Shown piece after piece: positions 1 through 3,649 of a stretch of DNA of 6,634 nucleotides. Under the pieces are notes generated by a model. The model saw only the letters and a program-made list of their open reading frames with translations, was not told where the DNA came from and made no database searches. The stretch's first letter is position 1; every line of letters begins with the position of its first letter. Position numbers and translations under genes: made by a program. This DNA comes from UBA2272 sp034368805 (GTDB lineage: Bacteria; Actinomycetota; Coriobacteriia; Anaerosomatales; Anaerosomataceae), in NCBI GenBank assembly GCA_034368805.1, contig JAXMLJ010000120.1, forward strand, positions 1 through 6,634, written 5' to 3'.

Positions 1-1
1 G

Positions 2-994
2 AATAGATTCATCCAAGCGCAAGCCGCGTTGGGTAACGAGTTGTGCATCCAGCCCGCGTCGACAGCCACAAGAGAGTTGGCCACCGCGGGCTGCGCGCAC
101 GTGCAGGGCACCGCCAACGGCTACGGCGAGCGGGCGGGCAACGCCGACCTTTTCTCGATCGTGCCGGCGCTCGTCATCAAGATGGGGCGCGAGTGCATCT
201 CGGCCGAGCAGCTCAAGCTTCTGACCGAGGTGTCGCACTTCGTGGCCGAGACCGCCAACATCGCGCCCGATACGCACCAGCCGTACGTGGGCGCCAGTGC
301 GTTCGCGCACAAGGGCGGCGTCCACGCGAGCGCGGCCGCGCGCCTGCCCGAGGCCTACGAGCACGTCGATCCGGCTGCCGTCGGCAACCTCGCGCGCGTG
401 GTGGTAAGCGAGCTCGCCGGTCGAGCATCGCTCACGATGAAGGCGGCCGAGCTCGGCATCGACCTTTCCGCAGATCAGGCGACCGTCGCTCGCGTGCTCG
501 ACGGCATCAAGGAACTGGAGCATCGCGGATACAGCTTCGAGACCGCCGACGCCTCACTCGAGGTCATGCTCAAGAAAGAGATCGGCACGTACGAGCGGTT
601 CTTCACACTCGAGAGCTTCCGCTGTCTTATGGAGAAGCGCGAAGACGGCCGGGTGATGACCGAGGCAACCATCAAGATCCATGTGGGCGGTCACCGCTAC
701 ATCGCCACAGCCGAGGGTAACGGTCCCGTGAACGCGCTCGACGGTGCGCTCAGGCTTGCCATCGGACGGTTCTACCCGGCGCTCGCCGACATCGAGCTCA
801 CCGACTTCAAGGTTCGCGTGCTCGACGAGAAGAAGGGCACCGGGGCGGTCACGCGCGTGCTCATCGAGTCGGGTGATGGCGAGAAGAGCTGGGGAACGGT
901 GGGCGTCTCGGAGAACATCATCGAGGCGTCCTGGGAGGCGCTCGTTGATGCTGTGGAGTACGGCCTGGCGCACCCGAGAACGGCTGCCGAATAG
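2..994 (+). CDS. cimA: (R)-citramalate synthase, C-terminal part (5' end cut by window)
   Basis: CimA condenses pyruvate with acetyl-CoA to (R)-citramalate, the first step of the threonine-independent route to isoleucine, in the cytosol. Numbering from the TTG at 29, the end of the catalytic barrel is visible: QGTANGYGERAGNADL (26-41) is the family's glycine-rich substrate/metal loop, and HQPYVGASAFAHKGGVHASA (83-102) is the conserved 2-isopropylmalate synthase-family segment. A linker leads to a LeuA-type allosteric domain (about 205-318), where isoleucine feedback is expected. The ending, with GTGAVTRVLIES and SWGTVGVSENIIEASWEALV (288-307), fits CimA (TIGR00977 type) better than LeuA. The frame is open from base 2, so there is no true start in the window. 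The first ~85 bases do not read as CimA: the expected H-x-H metal motif region is garbled (see findings). The family call is firm; the integrity of the extreme 5' end is not. Confidence 0.93.
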   Translation, partial: NRFIQAQAALGNELCIQPASTATRELATAGCAHVQGTANGYGERAGNADLFSIVPALVIKMGRECISAEQLKLLTEVSHFVAETANIAPDTHQPYVGASAFAHKGGVHASAAARLPEAYEHVDPAAVGNLARVVVSELAGRASLTMKAAELGIDLSADQATVARVLDGIKELEHRGYSFETADASLEVMLKKEIGTYERFFTLESFRCLMEKREDGRVMTEATIKIHVGGHRYIATAEGNGPVNALDGALRLAIGRFYPALADIELTDFKVRVLDEKKGTGAVTRVLIESGDGEKSWGTVGVSENIIEASWEALVDAVEYGLAHPRTAAE

Positions 995-998
995 CCGC

Positions 999-1027
999 TT
1001 CGCGCCGGTTGGCTCGAGCCGTATACT
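999..1027 (+). promoter_or_regulatory. weak sigma-A-type promoter candidate before the MFS gene
   Basis: TATACT at 1022-1027 matches the -10 consensus at 5 of 6 positions. It is preceded at 17-bp spacing by TTCGCG (999-1004), a poor -35 that matches mainly the TT. It lies in the 117-nt gap between cimA and the MFS gene, giving a leader of about 75-80 nt. A second AT-rich hexamer, TAATAT (1045-1050), has no usable -35. No convincing terminator with a T-run separates cimA from the MFS gene, so read-through transcription is equally possible. Confidence 0.25.
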
Positions 1028-1111
1028 TCACGCTTCGGTTGGAGTAATATCCTGCATTCGGTAGGCCTCGCGCGCCTCCCGGTCCACCCGATTCGTCCTG
1101 GGATCACAAAC

Positions 1112-2344
1112 ATGCTCCGCAGCAACCGCAACCTCGCGCTGGTCGTCCTCGCGCGATTCATCTCACGCATCGGCGGCAGTGCCGTGTGGTTCATCGGCGT
1201 GTGGGGCACCGCCGCGTACACGCTCGGTGCGTCGCCGACGCAGCTGGCCCTCATGTCGGCCGCAAACGGCCTTGCCGCCATCGTCGGTTCGCTCATCGCC
1301 GGCGTGCTCATCGACCGCTTCGGCCCCCGCAAGGTCATGATCGGTGCCGAGATCCTGTGCGTGCCACCGCTGGTGGCGATGCTGTTCGTCTCGTCGTTCC
1401 CCACATTCGTGGCGTGCGCCGCCGTCTTCACTCTCTTCGGCGTGCCGACGTGGACCGCCGGGGCGTCGTTCGCACCGTACATCGTCGAGGGTCGCAAACC
1501 TCTCGAGCGCGCCAACGCGTTCATCGAAGGTGGCGGGGCACTCGGCTTCGTGCTCGGCCCGGCTGTCGGGGCCGTGGTCTCGGCCGCATACGGCATCCCC
1601 TCGGTCTTCGTGATCATGATCGTCGCGGCCGCACTCGCTGCCACCGCTGCGTGGTTCACGCGGATCGATGAGAATCCGCGCCCGCATATCTCGGGCAACG
1701 CATGGACCGACTTCACCCAGGGCCTGCGGCTCGCGTACACGACACCGTCGATCCGATACTTCATCTTCCTCGGCTCCGCGGTGTGGTTCGGGTTTGGGGC
1801 GTTCTCCGCGCTCGAGCCGCTGTTCTACCGCGATGTCGTGGGCGTGGGTGTCGAGTGGATCGGTTGGATGAACACCGCGTTCGGCATCGGGCTCATCTCC
1901 GGCGCGGCGATGCTGCCGCGGCTGCCGCAGAAGTTCGTCTCGGCGCGTGGCCTGACGGCACTCACGGTGCTCACCGGACTGGGGACCATGCTCTACGTCG
2001 GTTCGACCGACCTTCGCCTGATCGCCGTCGGTGCGCTGATCTGGGGCTCGTTCATCGGTGCATTCGAGCCGCTGCTTCGCACGCTGCTGCACCTCGACTC
2101 GCCGCATGAGTACGTCGGACGCATCGTCGGCACAGCCCAGTGGCATCGCAGTGCCGGCGAACTCATCCCGCTGGCATTCGTGCCCGGCCTTGCCGTCCTG
2201 ATCGGCATCCAGGAGACGCTCATCGCCGGCGGCGTGCTCGTCGCGATCGCGGCCGTCCTCGGCCTGCGCGCGGCCTCGCGTATCGACCGCGATCGACCGC
2301 CGGCTGAGGCCGAGCCTCTCGTTGTGGTGGCTGAAGCCGTCTGA
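1112..2344 (+). CDS. MFS transporter, probable drug/metabolite exporter
   Basis: A 410-residue membrane protein with about 12 hydrophobic helices, the usual length for the major facilitator superfamily. Helix 1 spans about 8-31 and the last helix about 365-388, with a polar central loop near 184-210. The loop after helix 2 carries MFS motif A (GVLIDRFGPRK, 64-74). Helix 5 carries a motif C-like GFVLGPAVGAVV (145-156), the glycine/proline pattern typical of proton-coupled antiporters, so export is more likely than uptake. The overall pattern resembles EntS/MFS_3-like exporters. The substrate cannot be read from sequence. The ATG at 1112 is chosen because the first helix follows at once with a basic N-terminus (RSNR); its Shine-Dalgarno is weak (GGGA, 1100-1103). 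The tail after the last helix is short and acidic/proline-rich. The neighbours (cimA, FAH-family gene) do not reveal the cargo. Confidence 0.9.
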   Translation: MLRSNRNLALVVLARFISRIGGSAVWFIGVWGTAAYTLGASPTQLALMSAANGLAAIVGSLIAGVLIDRFGPRKVMIGAEILCVPPLVAMLFVSSFPTFVACAAVFTLFGVPTWTAGASFAPYIVEGRKPLERANAFIEGGGALGFVLGPAVGAVVSAAYGIPSVFVIMIVAAALAATAAWFTRIDENPRPHISGNAWTDFTQGLRLAYTTPSIRYFIFLGSAVWFGFGAFSALEPLFYRDVVGVGVEWIGWMNTAFGIGLISGAAMLPRLPQKFVSARGLTALTVLTGLGTMLYVGSTDLRLIAVGALIWGSFIGAFEPLLRTLLHLDSPHEYVGRIVGTAQWHRSAGELIPLAFVPGLAVLIGIQETLIAGGVLVAIAAVLGLRAASRIDRDRPPAEAEPLVVVAEAV

Positions 2345-2367
2345 GCCGTGATGATGTGGGTGCAGGA

Positions 2368-2426
2368 CTCCGCCCCCTTCATGTGGAACTCAACCAACGA
2401 ACGGCTGTGACCCGGAAGGGGGCGAG
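2368..2426 (+). promoter_or_regulatory. RBS-masking inverted repeat in the leader of the FAH-family gene
   Basis: CGCCCCCTTC (2371-2380) is perfectly complementary to GAAGGGGGCG (2415-2424). The stem can grow by two pairs (C2368-G2426 and T2369-A2425) if C2370 is bulged. The loop is 34 nt. The right arm contains almost the whole Shine-Dalgarno of the gene starting at GTG 2432, so in RNA the hairpin would occlude ribosome binding. No T-run follows the right arm, which argues against a canonical terminator for the MFS gene. The complementarity is seen directly; a regulatory role is inference. Confidence 0.45.
2414..2422 (+). promoter_or_regulatory. Shine-Dalgarno deciding the GTG start of the FAH-family gene
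   Basis: GGAAGGGGG is a strong, purine-only ribosome binding site with 9 nt between its end and GTG 2432. It supports that start over the in-frame GTG at 2441. It is also the right arm of the 2371-2424 inverted repeat. The same octamer GAAGGGGG serves the TrpR-related gene at 3310-3317. Confidence 0.7.
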
Positions 2427-2431
2427 CCCGC

Positions 2432-3181
2432 GTGCGCGTCGTGCGCGTCTTTCAGGACGAGGACGTGAGGTACGGCCTGGCCGACGAGAGTTCGGTCACG
2501 CTCATCTCCGATGAGCCCTTCGCGGCATGGGAGCCCGAGGGCGTGGTGTCGCTGCCCCACGCCCAGCTGCTCGCCCCGGTGGTGCCGACCAAGGTGGTCT
2601 GCGCCGGGATCAACTACCGCGAGCACGCCCGCGAGATGGGGCATGCGATCCCCGACGAGCCGGTGATCTTCTTGAAGCCGCCGACCTCGGTCATCGGGCA
2701 CGGCGCCGAGATCCGCATACCGCCCGGACTCGAGAGCGTCGACTACGAGGCCGAACTTGCGGTCGTCTTAGGCAGGCGAACGCATCGCGCCAGTCCCGCA
2801 GAGGTGAGTGCGCACGTACTCGGCTACCTGTGCGCCAACGACGTCACGAGCCGTGTGCTCCAGCGCAAGGACGGTCAGTGGACGAGGGCGAAGGGCTTCG
2901 ATACCTTCTGTCCGCTCGGCCCGTGGGTCGAGACGGACATCGATCCGCGCGACGTGCGTATCCAGAGTCTCGTCAACGGGGAGATTCGGCAGGACGCGCG
3001 GACCTCGGACATGATCTTCGATCCCTTCGAGCTCGTGAGCTTCGTGAGCCACGTGATGACCCTGCTTCCCGGAGACGTCGTGCTGACGGGCACACCCGCT
3101 GGCATCGGCGCGGTCGTCGCTGGTGACGTGGTCGAAGTCCGCATCGAGGGCATCGGGAGCCTGATCAATCGCGTGGTGTAG
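2432..3181 (+). CDS. fumarylacetoacetate hydrolase (FAH) family protein
   Basis: A 249-residue cytosolic enzyme of the FAH superfamily, whose members hydrolyse, decarboxylate or tautomerise beta-diketo acids such as acylpyruvates and oxaloacetate using Mg2+ or Mn2+. A short N-terminal domain (1-50) precedes the catalytic core. The core shows the opening NYREHAREMG (61-70, with the catalytic-type H65) and FLKPPTS (80-86, K82). The metal ligands appear as E106 and E108 in DYEAELAVVLG and D137 in ANDVTSR. Conserved KGFDTFCPLGPW (154-165) and LTGTPAGIG (218-226) follow. The length is normal for the single-domain group, and all key residues are present, so it should be active. The GTG start at 2432 is set by the strong Shine-Dalgarno nine bases upstream. 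It lies 87 nt after the MFS gene. The sequence does not separate acylpyruvase, fumarylpyruvate hydrolase, oxaloacetate decarboxylase/tautomerase or 2-hydroxyhepta-diene-dioate isomerase activity, and no catabolic neighbours are present. Confidence 0.92.
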   Translation: MRVVRVFQDEDVRYGLADESSVTLISDEPFAAWEPEGVVSLPHAQLLAPVVPTKVVCAGINYREHAREMGHAIPDEPVIFLKPPTSVIGHGAEIRIPPGLESVDYEAELAVVLGRRTHRASPAEVSAHVLGYLCANDVTSRVLQRKDGQWTRAKGFDTFCPLGPWVETDIDPRDVRIQSLVNGEIRQDARTSDMIFDPFELVSFVSHVMTLLPGDVVLTGTPAGIGAVVAGDVVEVRIEGIGSLINRVV

Positions 3182-3183
3182 CT

Positions 3184-3238
3184 GGCGCATCCGGGCGCCC
3201 GCGCGAGTCGACCGCCTGTCGGAAACGTCGCGCCGCCC
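3184..3238 (+). terminator. GC-rich dyad symmetry after the FAH-family gene, possible transcript end
   Basis: Several short GC-rich stems cluster just after the stop: GGCGC (3184-3188) with GCGCC (3195-3199); or, instead, GCGCGA (3201-3206) with TCGCGC (3228-3233), enclosing CGAC (3209-3212) with GTCG (3218-3221). An outer GGGC/GCCC pair is possible. No T-run follows, so this is not a textbook intrinsic terminator. In a GC-rich genome such stems also arise by chance. Confidence 0.3.
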
Positions 3239-3270
3239 GCCACCGGGCACCCCATCATCTCGCGTGCCGG

Positions 3271-3279
3271 TGCTAGTAT
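3271..3279 (+). promoter_or_regulatory. extended -10 promoter for the TrpR-related gene and dnaE
   Basis: TGCTAGTAT contains a correctly placed extended -10 TGn followed by TAGTAT (4 of 6 to TATAAT, with the key first, second, fifth and sixth bases). There is no recognisable -35 at 16-18 bp, which an extended -10 can tolerate. The start of transcription would fall near 3286, giving a leader of about 43 nt before ATG 3329. It is the least GC-rich patch of the 147-nt gap and the natural place for a promoter of the two-gene unit. Confidence 0.45.
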
Positions 3280-3310
3280 GGGTACACCATCTTGCGATTC
3301 CGGCCCGCCG

Positions 3311-3317
3311 AAGGGGG
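3311..3317 (+). promoter_or_regulatory. Shine-Dalgarno deciding the ATG 3329 start
   Basis: AAGGGGG lies 11 nt before ATG 3329 and ends the leader downstream of the -10 element. It favours ATG 3329 over the upstream in-frame ATG at 3278, which overlaps the -10 hexamer. Confidence 0.65.
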
Positions 3318-3328
3318 ATGCTACAGCG

Positions 3329-3646
3329 ATGTCGCCAGACCGTCTCCGCACCCCCGAGCTCGACGCCCTGCTCGCCGCGCTCGGCTCGCTCGGTACCGAC
3401 GAGGAACGCTATGCGTTCCTGCAGGATGTAGCTACCATCCGGGAGATCAAGGACATGGCGCAGCGCCTCGCGGTCGCGCGCATGCTCGCTGCCGGTGTGC
3501 ACTACACCGACATCCAGGCAGCCACGGGCGCGTCGTCGACCACGATCAGCCGCGTGAGCCGGAGTCTCAACTACGGCGCGGGCGGCTACCGGGCGGTCGT
3601 AGACGCGCTCGGTCCGCTCGGTGACGCGCAAGGTGGCGACCTGTAG
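3329..3646 (+). CDS. TrpR-related helix-turn-helix protein, YerC/YecD family
   Basis: A 105-residue cytosolic DNA-binding protein with the fold of the tryptophan repressor. From the chosen start, TPELDALLAAL (8-18) and the TIREIKDMAQRLAVARML stretch (36-53) match the YerC/YecD dimer core. The helix-turn-helix is about 58-80, with recognition segment GASSTTISRVSRSLNYG (67-83), nearly a signature of this family. The length agrees with the usual ~100 residues. Aligned by eye to E. coli TrpR, the tryptophan-contact residues T44, R54 and R84 correspond to T36, R46 and R75; the pattern is shared across YerC proteins, and tryptophan binding by that family is not established to my knowledge. The ATG at 3329 is preferred because of its Shine-Dalgarno and because homology begins there. 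The stop is only 3 nt before dnaE in the same frame, so co-transcription and translational coupling are likely. Target genes are unknown; autoregulation is possible. Confidence 0.9.
   Translation: MSPDRLRTPELDALLAALGSLGTDEERYAFLQDVATIREIKDMAQRLAVARMLAAGVHYTDIQAATGASSTTISRVSRSLNYGAGGYRAVVDALGPLGDAQGGDL
3630..3636 (+). promoter_or_regulatory. Shine-Dalgarno of dnaE inside the upstream gene
   Basis: AAGGTGG lies in the last codons of the TrpR-related gene, 13 nt before ATG 3650, a little farther than ideal. Ribosomes finishing at TAG 3644 stop right beside the dnaE start, so coupling may make up for the spacing. Confidence 0.5.
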
Positions 3647-3649
3647 CAG

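Noticed and set aside
1011..1020. GGCTCGAGCC palindrome after cimA as a terminator or operator
   Set aside because: A 10-bp palindrome without spacer gives only a three-pair hairpin, has no T-run, and is common in GC-rich DNA.
772..1764. 330-codon minus-strand frame spanning the end of cimA and half of the MFS gene
   Set aside because: It crosses a gene boundary and an intergenic gap, has low-complexity Ala/Thr/Ser/Pro/Arg content, and shadows conserved genes.
2387..2410. ACGA/ACGG motifs recalling the guanidine-II (mini-ykkC) riboswitch
   Set aside because: The tetraloop-like motifs are not closed by flanking stems and do not form the two small hairpins that the class requires.
2371..2424. 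Reading the inverted repeat as an intrinsic terminator of the MFS gene
   Set aside because: There is no T-run after the right arm, the loop is 34 nt, and the right arm is the next gene's RBS.
3278..3328. 17-residue N-terminal extension of the TrpR-related protein from ATG 3278
   Set aside because: The ATG overlaps the -10 hexamer, has no Shine-Dalgarno, and the extension is outside family homology; ATG 3329 has a good RBS.
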